A stretch of DNA of 64,000 bases from Liolophura sinensis (Eukaryota; Mollusca; Polyplacophora; Chitonida; Chitonidae): positions 28,191,265-28,255,264 of the forward strand of contig NC_088303.1 in NCBI RefSeq assembly GCF_032854445.1, written 5' to 3'. Below are positions 41,201-45,226 of the stretch, piece by piece. Position 1 is the stretch's first letter. Every line of letters begins with the position of its first letter. The notes under the pieces are model-generated. The model did not search any database. It was not told the DNA's origin and was given only the letters and a program-made list of their open reading frames with translations. The translations under genes were made by a program, and so were the position numbers.

Positions 41201-44200
41201 GCCCTTCAAAGAAGTTATTCTGCATCATACACACGTCTTGACTTGAGGGCTCTTGCTGGCAGGAGCAGAGTGGAAAATGGCATCATGCCAGAATTCCACT
41301 AGCCATTGATAAATCAGGTTAGCAATTCATAAATCAGGTTACACCTTCAAATCCAGCTTTAACTGGTGAGAGGGTTTATCAGGTGCATGAACTAAACCTC
41401 AATGACTGATTGATTGACTGATTGATTGATTGATGAATCGATTTGTTCACTGACCAATGAGTTTACCTAGCAATCACAACTTCTACTTGGTGAAATCATA
41501 AGCAAAAGATAGCAGCATATACATGAAAACTTTGGATACTTGGGATGGGGTAAAAGCTCATATGATTATAAATGCTGTGATTTGATAGAAATATTTGTAA
41601 TATTAATAAATACTGATAGAGACAACTATCAAATAACTAAATTCTGATTGACATTCAGTGGTGAGTTATCCCCTACATGTAGGTAATCTGCTCAGGTCAT
41701 CTTATCACTCATCTTCATCTTCTACCTGTATGGACTTTATGGTCTTTGATTTATTTATTTGATTGGTGTTTTACGCCGTACTCAAGAACATTTCACTTAT
41801 ACAACTGTGGCCAGCATTATGGTGGGAGGAAACCGGGCAGAGCCCTAAGGAAACCCACGATTATCCACTTTCAGACCTTCAGACCTTACAAGGTCACCAT
41901 ATTCTGTTATTCGTCTAACACATGCAGAGAACATTGTAAAATGAGAAACTCTGTAAAAACAAAAGCAAGAAAACATTCATTCAAGTAACACCATTTTTTG
42001 AGACGTATGCGTACAGCCCGAAGCATCCTTAACGTGCCCAACTACATCAGCAGGGAGAGAAGAAAGTATTGTTTTTTATTGCTACAGCTATCTGTGGTTA
42101 GCAACTTGGGCTGAATATTCAATTACATTAATTTTATTGGTTTGTGAGGTGCACTGCTAACGATCTGGATTTGTAAGTTTGTATCGTTTAACTGGCTGAT
42201 ATTGGAGGAACAATTACCAGTTGCCATAGCGACTCAATTTTTTGTTTCACTCAGTGACTGGATTGTTTGCTCAGCGACAACGGATGAAAGAACTGAGCAA
42301 ACAGTTTTGACACTGAGAGGTATTCGGGGAGGAAATTAAATCACTGCCACCAAAAGTCGGATCGATGCGAACTTCATCGGAAACAGCTTAAATATTAACT
42401 TATGAAAATCTGGACTGACAGAACATAATTAACACTCCCTGAAGATTCGGCAGAGTTGTGCAGCAGTCAGAGAAGTAGATCACATTATGATTTCATCATT
42501 GGTTAGTGTAGCCTTGTACTCCAGGGTGTACATGTATACATGCATGTGTTACCCAGTATGTATGTGGCAGGATTCAAAGTAGGATGCTTTTATCATCATC
42601 TCAATGTTTCCATTGGATCAGTTCTTTCTTCTAATATGAGTATTTTGTCTTACACACGTGCATAATCTATCTGACATGCACACGGCTGTATCACATGAAA
42701 AAAATTAGTATCTTTGGAGGCAAATATTGAAGTGTCATAATGGGTGTTTTCTCTATGATGTTTCATTTAAATAAAACACTAAAATAGAAGTGCTTAAGTG
42801 TCATAATAGATATCCTTTTACTGAAGCTACACTGGAATAGAACACTAAAACAGTGAGGGAATCGAGTGTCAAAATGGGTGTCCTCTCCATGATGCTTCAT
42901 TCAGATAATACTTAAAACAGAAGTGTCACTAATGATGCACTAGAATAGGACACTAAAATAGTGAGGGCATGAGTGTCATAATGGGTGTCCTCTCCATGAT
43001 GCTTCACTCAGATAACACATTAAAATAGAGAGCAGTTAAGTGTCATAGTAGGTATCCTTTTACGGGCAATGCACTAGGATAGAACTGGGATAGAAACAGT
43101 GAGGGCTCAAGTGTCATGATGGGTATTCTCTCCAGGATGCTTTGCTGCGACTCTTACTGAAATAAGTTAACCCTATGGACTGCCAGTAAATATTAAGCTA
43201 AATGCTATAGAAGTTGTAATTTTAATTTAAGTGTTTTATGACCTTGCCTCCCTGAGCTGAAAAGTATTAAAGCCCATGTTTCATTTTGTTATTGAGCAGA
43301 TTACATGCATTCATATGGGTTTTATATGTGGATGTCATCTTTTTGGCATATACATGTCATTCAGAGTTTCAGATTATGAGATCGCTGTTCTGCAGTTTAC
43401 CATAAATATGTTAATCTTCCCATTTATCACCATAACCATCATCCAGCAGAAATAATGTATTGCTACAGAAAAAATGGTAAAGTGTAGTCTTAATAATTTA
43501 TAAATGTTCACTTTAGCAACCTCGAACGTATAAAATAGAATCTGATTTCAACTCATATTTATACTGCTTATTTTGGATCAATGAAAACTGATTAAGATCG
43601 GAGTAAATTTACCAGTCTGGGAGTGTTTGAATTGTCAATCGGATCGCGATAGTGAGGAATGCAGCTGTTTCTACAGTAAGTTTTCAACCTTTCGCATGTT
43701 TGCAAGGCGCTTATTCAAGCATACTCTGAAGGCAATATTCTGTGTAGACTGAATAATGAAATCATACTTTTTGTGAAGCCCTGAAATCGAACAACCCAAC
43801 CAATGTAGTTTTGTCTCCTAAATCAAAGTAAAAATGTGCATAAATTGCAAAAGGCTGAGGAATTAGGCTATATGTGCACATGTATTTACACATCTTAACT
43901 GAACTGATATAGGTATTACAACATGAATATTTTAAGAAGAAAATATTTTAATGATACAATTAAAATTCATCATGAATACTCTATGTTTGCCGGTCTTGCA
44001 GGTCTGTCATCCAAACCTTATGTTGTCTGATCTGAGTTATTCCCCTTGTTCTTTTCACTCTCTATATTTCAAAATTATAATCAATATATATATTTTCTGG
44101 TGACATTTTTTATGCAGTTTGATACTGCTTTCATTTAGAAAAGTATAAAACATTGCAGTTGTGCTAAAGCCCCTAATAGAAAAGATGCCTAAAAAGTAAA

Positions 44201-45226
44201 CAACTATTTTAGCAGTATTATGCAGAATGTTGAAACTTGCAAGAAAATTGGCTCTTATGAAACATTGTGAGATTTTTACCAAAATGATGGCTTTCAAATT
44301 CCAAAAAGTCTGAATACAGTCTTTAATCAGCAAATCTACATGCCTCACATTAATCTTGCTAACCTTATAAACCATAGGGGGAAACGAACATCAGCATTGC
44401 CATTAGACCACCTACATATCATCACCTGACCATCTTCAGTGAGAATATCAGAAATTTACTTTATTTATTTTAGGTACAACATACTGATAGTTAAAATCAG
44501 TAAATATTTAGATAACCATAACATGTATATATACAAATATATAAACATGATATATATAAACTCTATAAATATGAGGATCTTAATTGTTTTTTTTTATTTA
44601 CTCAAATACAAGAATATATGCATTCGAATGAAACTTGCTGATACAGACCACTGGATCAGGTAACTTATTTTTTTCTTTTATCCACTTAGAAAGGAAATTT
44701 GTGAAATTTATGTATGCTTTTTGAGGGTGTACAAGAGCAATGTTAAAATGAAAATACAAGCAGGTATATCTTTCAGGTGTTCATCAAATGATGATTTGTA
44801 ACATCTTAAGAACAAGTTTTAATGACTTTAATCCTGCCATTACCCATCTTCCTGCGAACGAATATAAGCATGTGTTTAAAATTCATGGTGAATATAAAAA
44901 TTAATCAACTTTATCTTTGGCTTTTAAACTTCACTTCAAGCAAATGTGGAAACAATTCAAAACAGCTCTTAAAGCATATGTTCAAGTAAAATGTATAAAT
45001 TCTGAAATCTTACCACAAGCCCCTGGAAATCGGGCCTGGATACGCTTCTGTCCTATACAGCTTGCTTTGCGCATGTGACATTCGCTGGAGTAGGTGACCC
45101 CGTCGCTGCCGCAGACTGGTGAAAATACATGGTGACACTTCTCTATACACTGACAGTAGGGGGCGTTGGTGGTGGTGTTTGTCATACAAATGGCGCCAAA
45201 CGCACAGTAGTAACGATCGCACGGGC
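377..45226 (-). CDS. AGRN: agrin, partial gene (16 exons recognised, FS1 to FS9)
   Basis: Agrin is a secreted basement-membrane heparan sulfate proteoglycan; in vertebrates it organises acetylcholine receptors at the neuromuscular junction and binds laminin and dystroglycan. The sixteen exons listed separately join in one open frame of about 840 codons. Module order is FS x8, lustrin-like module, GCC cassette, laminin-EGF x2, FS9. Apart from the lustrin-like module this is vertebrate agrin order. Diagnostic stretches seen here are [33 protein letters not shown] and [10 protein letters not shown]2 carries [19 protein letters not shown] and DYP, which match vertebrate FS2, so the array is in register with K1 at 45.1 kb. 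Absent from the window: an NtA or signal exon upstream, and the SEA, EGF and laminin-G part downstream. The span given includes introns. The family call is very secure; the exact ends are not. Confidence 0.95.
611..2555. other. agrin intron between laminin-EGF 2 and K9
   Basis: 1.9 kb of non-repetitive AT-rich sequence. A 126-codon plus-strand open frame at 1156-1536 has no recognisable domain and no exon-like borders. Nothing else was seen. Confidence 0.7.
2556..2699 (-). CDS. AGRN: agrin exon: laminin-EGF module 2
   Basis: A 144-bp phase 1-1 exon. The acceptor is tctctccAG at 2701-2700 and the donor AACA|GTAAGA at 2555. It encodes [30 protein letters not shown] and GPFGCDN. The [10 protein letters not shown] string is identical to vertebrate agrin as I remember it. 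An N-glycosylation sequon (NGS) lies near the end. The split Pro codon gives GCIPCGC at the junction with module 1. Confidence 0.96.
2700..3214. other. agrin intron between laminin-EGF 1 and 2
   Basis: 515 bp, AT-rich, GT-AG borders. No repeat or exon was noticed. Confidence 0.8.
3215..3376 (-). CDS. AGRN: agrin exon: laminin-EGF module 1
   Basis: A 162-bp phase 1-1 exon. The acceptor is tcgtctAG at 3378-3377 and the donor ATAC|GTGAGT at 3214. Joined to the GCC cassette it gives [18 protein letters not shown], followed by [20 protein letters not shown] and NIGCI. This is the most conserved part of the window relative to vertebrate agrin and shows the full laminin-type EGF cysteine pattern. 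Agrin with two laminin-EGF modules set between FS8 and FS9 is diagnostic of the family. Confidence 0.96.
3541..4395. repeat. 48-bp minisatellite
   Basis: About 18 tandem copies of a 48-bp unit (core GGAGGGAGGAGGCAGAGTAT, then CTCACAGTCATACAGTATGG). Variants differ mainly at single bases (CAGTCATAC or TAGACATAC; ATGGG or ATGAG), and some neighbouring pairs alternate. The plus strand is purine-rich, so the transcript carries a pyrimidine-rich array. It fills most of the 1.03-kb intron 3377-4402 and ends within ten bases of the splice donor at 4402. Confidence 0.95.
4403..4492 (-). CDS. AGRN: agrin exon: GCC cassette between FS8 and laminin-EGF 1
   Basis: A 90-bp phase 1-1 exon. The acceptor is attcatgccAG at 4494-4493 and the donor CCCAA|GTAAGG at 4402. 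It encodes [14 protein letters not shown] and ends YHAGCP. Vertebrate agrin has the same short cassette, with TPYGCC and AGCPS, directly before laminin-EGF 1. The motif also recalls cassettes in papilin-type proteins. The correct frame is not the longest open frame through this stretch; it was chosen by the cysteine motif and by phase with both neighbours. The donor lies within ten bases of a 48-bp minisatellite. Confidence 0.93.
4806..4952 (-). CDS. AGRN: agrin exon: lustrin-like six-cysteine module
   Basis: A 147-bp phase 1-1 exon. The acceptor is ggtttacAG at 4954-4953 and the donor GAAG|GTAGGT at 4805. After an acidic IEEEA start it encodes [10 protein letters not shown], then [13 protein letters not shown] and AKCCPE. 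The spacing (C..G.PL, then C, then CP..Y.C, then CCP) matches my memory of the lustrin cysteine-rich repeat, known from molluscan shell proteins and many invertebrate extracellular proteins. Vertebrate agrin has a short Pro-rich linker here, with no folded module that I know of. Both flanking codons join in frame (ENCD before, CCPED after), so the exon fits the transcript. The gene assignment is secure; the domain name is from motif memory and less so. Confidence 0.85.
4953..5524. other. agrin intron between K8b and the lustrin-like exon
   Basis: 572 bp, AT-rich, clean GT-AG borders; nothing else was recognised. The next intron downstream (4493-4805, 313 bp) is also plain. Confidence 0.75.
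5525..5634 (-). CDS. AGRN: agrin exon: FS/Kazal module 8, second half (K8b)
   Basis: A 110-bp exon, phase 2 to phase 1. The acceptor is tgcctttcAG at 5636-5635 and the donor TGCG|GTATGT at 5524. It encodes [21 protein letters not shown] and the closing cysteine of ALENC. The splitting intron is in phase 2, unlike the phase-0 introns that split K5 and K6, so it may be an independent gain or a slid position. Confidence 0.92.
5635..6471. other. agrin intron inside K8, with SINE remnants
   Basis: 837 bp. About 5765-5815 has a degraded SINE 3' end (TACTCATGAATTTTTCACTT), and 6234-6435 is a longer SINE copy listed separately. No exon-like reading. Confidence 0.7.
6234..6435 (-). mobile_element. 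tRNA-derived SINE copy, diverged
   Basis: On the plus strand it runs CACTCAAGAATATTTTAATT, ACGGAGGCCAGC, GACCATCCGCAG, then GAGAGGCTCCTGGGTCATTG. That is the common SINE of this window read from its 3' end, so the element points to the minus strand. The tRNA head is lost. Confidence 0.8.
6472..6586 (-). CDS. AGRN: agrin exon: Ser-Gly linker and FS module 8, first half (K8a)
   Basis: A 115-bp exon, phase 1 to phase 2. The acceptor is gtgttatAG at 6588-6587 and the donor GTCAG|GTAAAG at 6471. Joined to K7 it reads [12 protein letters not shown], then TTCNFGGTC and [13 protein letters not shown], the hairpin half of FS8. The three Ser-Gly pairs next to acidic residues fit a heparan sulfate attachment site. 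The CDFSC-type end of vertebrate FS8 is matched here by CNFNC. Confidence 0.92.
6860..7075 (-). CDS. AGRN: agrin exon: FS/Kazal module 7 and start of Ser-Gly linker (K7)
   Basis: A 216-bp phase 1-1 exon. The acceptor is cttctgcAG at 7077-7076 and the donor GGAA|GTAAGT at 6859. Ten cysteines run from [13 protein letters not shown] to IFNREC, with the Kazal core [14 protein letters not shown]; Glu replaces the usual Gly in the SDG turn. After the last cysteine the exon encodes DTYEMSG and a split Ser codon that starts the Ser-Gly run of the linker. Vertebrate agrin attaches heparan sulfate in the FS7-FS8 linker, so this tail is probably part of the glycanation site. Confidence 0.94.
7076..7940. 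other. agrin intron between K6 and K7
   Basis: 865 bp. Its first part (about 7120-7260) resembles 26870-27030: both have AAAATACACYTTCAG and then AATGACACTTTTGAT, so it is probably a relic of the same small inverted-repeat family. A short SINE 3' fragment lies near 7533-7580. Confidence 0.6.
7941..8055 (-). CDS. AGRN: agrin exon: FS/Kazal module 6, second half (K6b)
   Basis: A 115-bp exon, phase 0 to phase 1. The acceptor is catatctAG at 8057-8056 and the donor TGTG|GTATGT at 7940. It encodes [14 protein letters not shown], the helix ELKVAAC and the closing cysteine in VSVGEC. With K6a it completes ten cysteines. The last G joins AT of K7 to give Asp, producing [11 protein letters not shown]. 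Confidence 0.92.
8095..8405. repeat. 25-bp minisatellite
   Basis: About 12 imperfect copies of a 25-bp unit like GTAGAGTATAGAATA followed by AAATACAGAT. It starts about 40 bp from the K6b acceptor on its intron side. Copies diverge to the right. Shadow frames rich in Tyr, Phe and Leu cross it and are not genes. Confidence 0.85.
8965..9481. mobile_element. inverted-repeat element (MITE-like), 516 bp
   Basis: The left end AGAAGTATGCAACTTCCCTA followed by TAGCTAGT (to 8993) is repeated inverted at 9453-9480 (ACTAGCTATAGGGAAAAGGC then ATACTTCT), with about 26 of 28 positions matching. There is no transposase-like frame between them. A similar string (CTAGCTACGGGG...CATACTTCTGG) occurs near 27220. 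No clear target-site duplication was found, so the element class is open. Confidence 0.55.
9575..9720 (-). mobile_element. probable degraded SINE fragment
   Basis: TTATTTATTTAATTGATTG, then CATATGATGATGGTCAG and CAAACCACGACTGTCAGCAA, follow the order of the common SINE core with many changes. Weak by itself; supported by the other copies. Confidence 0.35.
10129..10220 (-). CDS. AGRN: agrin exon: FS/Kazal module 6, first half (K6a)
   Basis: A 92-bp exon, phase 1 to phase 0. The acceptor is gttgtAG at 10222-10221 and the donor CAG|GTGAGT at 10128. It encodes [13 protein letters not shown] and then [11 protein letters not shown], the six-cysteine hairpin part of an FS module. The phase-0 intron lies at the same structural place as in K5, just before the Kazal core. 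Confidence 0.92.
10379..10635 (-). mobile_element. tRNA-derived SINE copy, near full length
   Basis: On the plus strand it shows the TTTATTTAT tail, TTTGATTGGTGTTTTATG, CCTTATGGTGGGAGAAAAC, GACCATCTGCAGGTTGC, GAACTCACAGAGACC and GAGAGGCTCCTGGGTCAT, ending GCTAACCCTTAGGCCA in the tRNA-like head. The element points to the minus strand. It lies in the intron between K5b and K6a (10221-11098), which otherwise shows nothing. Confidence 0.85.
11099..11201 (-). CDS. AGRN: agrin exon: FS/Kazal module 5, second half (K5b)
   Basis: A 103-bp exon, phase 0 to phase 1. The acceptor is gccttcAG at 11203-11202 and the donor TGTA|GTAAGT at 11098. It encodes the Kazal core [13 protein letters not shown], the helix KLRIENC and the closing cysteine of QQGLC. 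With K5a the module has ten cysteines. The final A joins AT of K6a to give Asn. Confidence 0.92.
11241..11690. repeat. 34-bp minisatellite
   Basis: About 13 copies of a 34-bp unit (TCATTTCAACAGAATGTAAA then CTGTGACGGCCCTG). Copies at 11274-11520 are nearly identical; those to the right drift (TTTGAATAAAATATAAAC). It fills most of the 587-bp intron that splits K5 and starts about 40 bp from the K5b acceptor. Confidence 0.95.
11789..11898 (-). CDS. AGRN: agrin exon: FS/Kazal module 5, first half (K5a)
   Basis: A 110-bp exon, phase 1 to phase 0. The acceptor is tttggtcAG at 11900-11899 and the donor CCG|GTAACT at 11788. It encodes the six-cysteine hairpin part of the module, from [16 protein letters not shown] to [10 protein letters not shown]. 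The Kazal half follows in the next exon after an intron placed exactly before VCGTDG. The hairpin is compact (CPTC, one residue shorter than in most sisters). Confidence 0.92.
13676..13830 (-). mobile_element. SINE copy, 3' half only
   Basis: TTATTTATTTGATTGGTGTT, then CCGTACTCAAGAATATTTC, ACGACGGCGGCCAGCATTAC, GGTGGGAGGAAACCGGGCAG and TTGCTGACAGACCTTCCCAC. It is close to the family consensus, so fairly young, but stops before the tRNA head. The element points to the minus strand, as expected for a 5'-truncated retrocopy. Confidence 0.85.
15742..16329. mobile_element. non-autonomous DNA transposon with ~30-bp terminal inverted repeats
   Basis: The left end GGTGGGCATAAAAAAATGGG followed by CCGTACTTTGA matches the inverted right end at 16298-16328 with a single mismatch over about 31 bp. 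Both ends are flanked by GATATAT (15735-15741 and 16330-16336), a possible 7-bp target-site duplication; because the string is AT-rich, a TA duplication cannot be excluded. The 588-bp interior has no transposase-like frame. The superfamily is not assigned. Confidence 0.8.
16712..16927 (-). CDS. AGRN: agrin exon: FS/Kazal module 4 (K4)
   Basis: A 216-bp phase 1-1 exon. The acceptor is gtcttgcAG at 16929-16928 and the donor TGTG|GTGAGT at 16711. Ten cysteines run from [14 protein letters not shown] to DFSGPC, with the Kazal core [14 protein letters not shown]; Gln replaces the usual Gly after the Asp. A Glu codon is completed across the junction with K3 and a Gly codon across the junction with K5. 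It is a full-length single-exon FS module. Confidence 0.94.
19740..19990 (-). mobile_element. possible tRNA-derived SINE remnant of another type
   Basis: On the minus strand GTAGGTTCAAATCCAGTACC contains a good pol III B box (GGTTCAAATCC). The plus strand has AGGCAGAGCCCTGACCGG, loosely like the common SINE core. The A box is not convincing. Confidence 0.35.
20236..20276. repeat. TA dinucleotide microsatellite
   Basis: About 20 uninterrupted TA units. Confidence 0.95.
21309..22930. repeat. higher-order satellite with 79-bp and 37-bp subunits
   Basis: Sixteen copies of CTGTTCTGG-type marks are spaced by either about 79-80 or about 115-117 bp. The long period is one 79-bp unit (CAGTTACGTGTGACCATTTG, CCAGCTATCATTTTGTCGTC, GCTGTTCTGG, GCTGTACATCTTTCAG) plus a 37-bp partial unit (GTGACCATTTGCCAGCTATC ending CATCACTCAC). 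Many short units create CACGTG at the join. The plus strand has long open stretches in all three frames, giving overlapping repetitive frames up to 197 codons; these are not genes. Confidence 0.93.
23298..23513 (-). CDS. AGRN: agrin exon: FS/Kazal module 3 (K3)
   Basis: A 216-bp phase 1-1 exon. The acceptor is tatttccAG at 23515-23514 and the donor AAAG|GTGAGA at 23297. It has ten cysteines, from [14 protein letters not shown] to VVFRGDC, with the Kazal core [14 protein letters not shown]. With the end of K2 it forms [10 protein letters not shown], joined by a G|AT split codon. This is a complete FS module in a single exon, flanked by the two largest introns between recognised exons (14.1 kb upstream, 6.4 kb downstream). 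Confidence 0.94.
23733..23975 (+). mobile_element. two adjacent SINE 3' fragments
   Basis: 23846-23970 reads GTTTCCCCCGGGATCTACCC, CTCCCACCATAATGCCGGCC, TATAAGTGAAATATTCTTGA, ACATAAAACACCAGTG, the SINE core in forward orientation. A shorter, more diverged copy (AATAGTGGAAGTGAAAATTC, then AATCAAATGAATAAATAAAC) lies just left of it in the same orientation. Both lack the tRNA head. Confidence 0.75.
26529..26792 (-). mobile_element. full-length tRNA-derived SINE
   Basis: On the minus strand the element starts GGGGCCTCCGTGGCTCAGTT, with an A-box-like TGGCTCAGTTGG and a B box in GTGAGTTCAAGTCC. It runs through TTTCCTCCCACCATAATG to TGAGTACGTCGTAAAACACC and an AAATAAAT-type tail. About 264 bp. This copy defines the family ends and its direction of pol III transcription. 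The conserved core is widespread in mollusc DNA as I remember it; the family name (possibly RUDI or another V-SINE or Meta-SINE) is not verified. Confidence 0.92.
26869..27114. mobile_element. small inverted-repeat element (MITE-like), 246 bp
   Basis: The left end TCTACTGTATTTCACCTAAA is found inverted at the right end (TACGTGAAATACAGTAGA, 27097-27114) with one mismatch. The interior has AAAATACACTTTCAG and an AATCAATC run. The element at 37341-37540 shares the TTTCACCTAAA end. Confidence 0.65.
31890..32005 (-). mobile_element. SINE 3' fragments, degraded
   Basis: TTGCTTATTTGATTAGTGCT followed by GTAATGAAGAATAATTCAG, and again GATTGGTTGTTGTTGACACC then ATTCAAGAATTTAC, repeat the SINE 3' end twice. 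Confidence 0.45.
32130..32157 (+). repeat. G-rich run with quadruplex potential
   Basis: Several runs of four or more G separated by single T (GGGGTGGGGGGGTGGGGGGG) on the plus strand, which is the template strand of the agrin gene. A similar run lies at 51939-51958. Confidence 0.7.
36646..36905. repeat. 24-bp minisatellite
   Basis: About 11 copies of TTTTCTAATGGCATTACATG followed by GGCA; 24 bp is a whole number of codons, so plus-strand frames read through it as an octapeptide repeat. Noncoding by context. Confidence 0.9.
37341..37540. mobile_element. small inverted-repeat element (MITE-like), ~200 bp
   Basis: ACCGTATTTCACCTAAAATT on the left and the inverted CTTTAGGTGAAACACAATAC on the right. 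It shares its ends with the 26869-27114 element and lies about 90 bp inside the intron after K2. Confidence 0.55.
37627..37863 (-). CDS. AGRN: agrin exon: FS/Kazal module 2 (K2)
   Basis: A 237-bp phase 1-1 exon. The acceptor is acccgccAG at 37865-37864 and the donor G|GTAAGT at 37626. Ten cysteines are present, from [14 protein letters not shown] to VKYYGKC. The hairpin region [12 protein letters not shown] and the Kazal core [13 protein letters not shown] match vertebrate agrin FS2 closely, including the DYP residues and the RRAAC helix, and this fixes the numbering of the array. A loop of about ten extra residues ([10 protein letters not shown]) precedes the Kazal core, so the exon is longer than its 213-216 bp sisters. 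The frame remains open far upstream of the acceptor; see the possible alternative 5' exon. Confidence 0.95.
37864..38161 (-). CDS. possible alternative 5' exon encoding a membrane anchor
   Basis: Reading continues without a stop upstream of the K2 acceptor, in the K2 frame, for about 100 codons. ATGs lie at 38161 and 38056. From the 38056 ATG (A at -3) the protein has about 38 residues rich in Arg and Lys (HRTRPRLK), then a hydrophobic run, [20 protein letters not shown], then [11 protein letters not shown] entering K2. This resembles a type II signal anchor or a late signal peptide. DNA around 37930-38130 has many CpGs for this window, and a TATA-like site lies near 38280. Against it: T-rich intron ends before acceptors can translate as hydrophobic residues, CTAAT at about 37889 could be a branch point, and the product would lack K1. 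Vertebrate agrin does have a transmembrane form made from an alternative first exon, but it retains FS1. Confidence 0.3.
38276..38282 (-). promoter_or_regulatory. TATA-like box upstream of the possible alternative exon
   Basis: On the minus strand the sequence reads GTATATATGGC. An initiator-like CTCATTGT lies about 24 bases downstream near 38258, and the open reading region starts at 38161. An eight-codon upstream ORF begins near 38211. The match is simple and TATA-like strings are common in AT-rich DNA; the position relative to the reading frame is what makes it worth listing. Confidence 0.25.
41744..41890 (-). mobile_element. SINE copy, 3' half
   Basis: TTTATTTATTTGATTGGTGT, CGCCGTACTCAAGAACATTT, GTGGCCAGCATTATGGTGGG, AGGAAACCGGGCAGAGCCC on the plus strand. 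Low divergence; it stops before the tRNA head. Confidence 0.85.
42733..43143. repeat. alternating ~67-bp tandem repeat (about 130-bp dimers)
   Basis: Two unit types alternate. One starts GTGTCATAATGGGTGTCCTC with CCATGATGCTTCA; the other starts GTGTCATARTAGRTATCCTT with a CACT(A/G)G(A/G)ATAGAAC stretch and ends CAGTGAGGG. About three dimers with variable gaps. Confidence 0.7.
45014..45226 (-). CDS. AGRN: agrin exon: FS/Kazal module 1 (K1)
   Basis: A 213-bp exon in phase 1 to phase 1. The acceptor is tcgtttcAG at 45228-45227 and the donor G|GTAAGA at 45013. The protein runs from PCDRYYC to FPGAC with the full ten cysteines: an EGF-like hairpin ([12 protein letters not shown]) and then a Kazal core ([14 protein letters not shown]). 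An N-glycosylation sequon (NTT) sits in the first hairpin. The first residue is completed by an upstream exon that I could not find. Its last base joins AT of the next exon to give Asp. Agrin FS modules resemble Kazal protease inhibitors and bind growth factors in vertebrates; which role applies here is unknown. Confidence 0.93.

Larger units (their letters stand above)
37864..45013. other. agrin intron between K1 and K2
   Basis: 7.15 kb. The right-hand boundary is the K1 donor. It includes the possible alternative 5' exon, a (TGCC)n run near 39570-39597, a SINE fragment at 41744, an alternating tandem repeat at 42733-43143 and an ATTGATTG tract near 41405. The region 38200-39700 is less AT-rich than its surroundings. 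The minus frame at 44055-44375 has no recognised domain. Confidence 0.7.
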
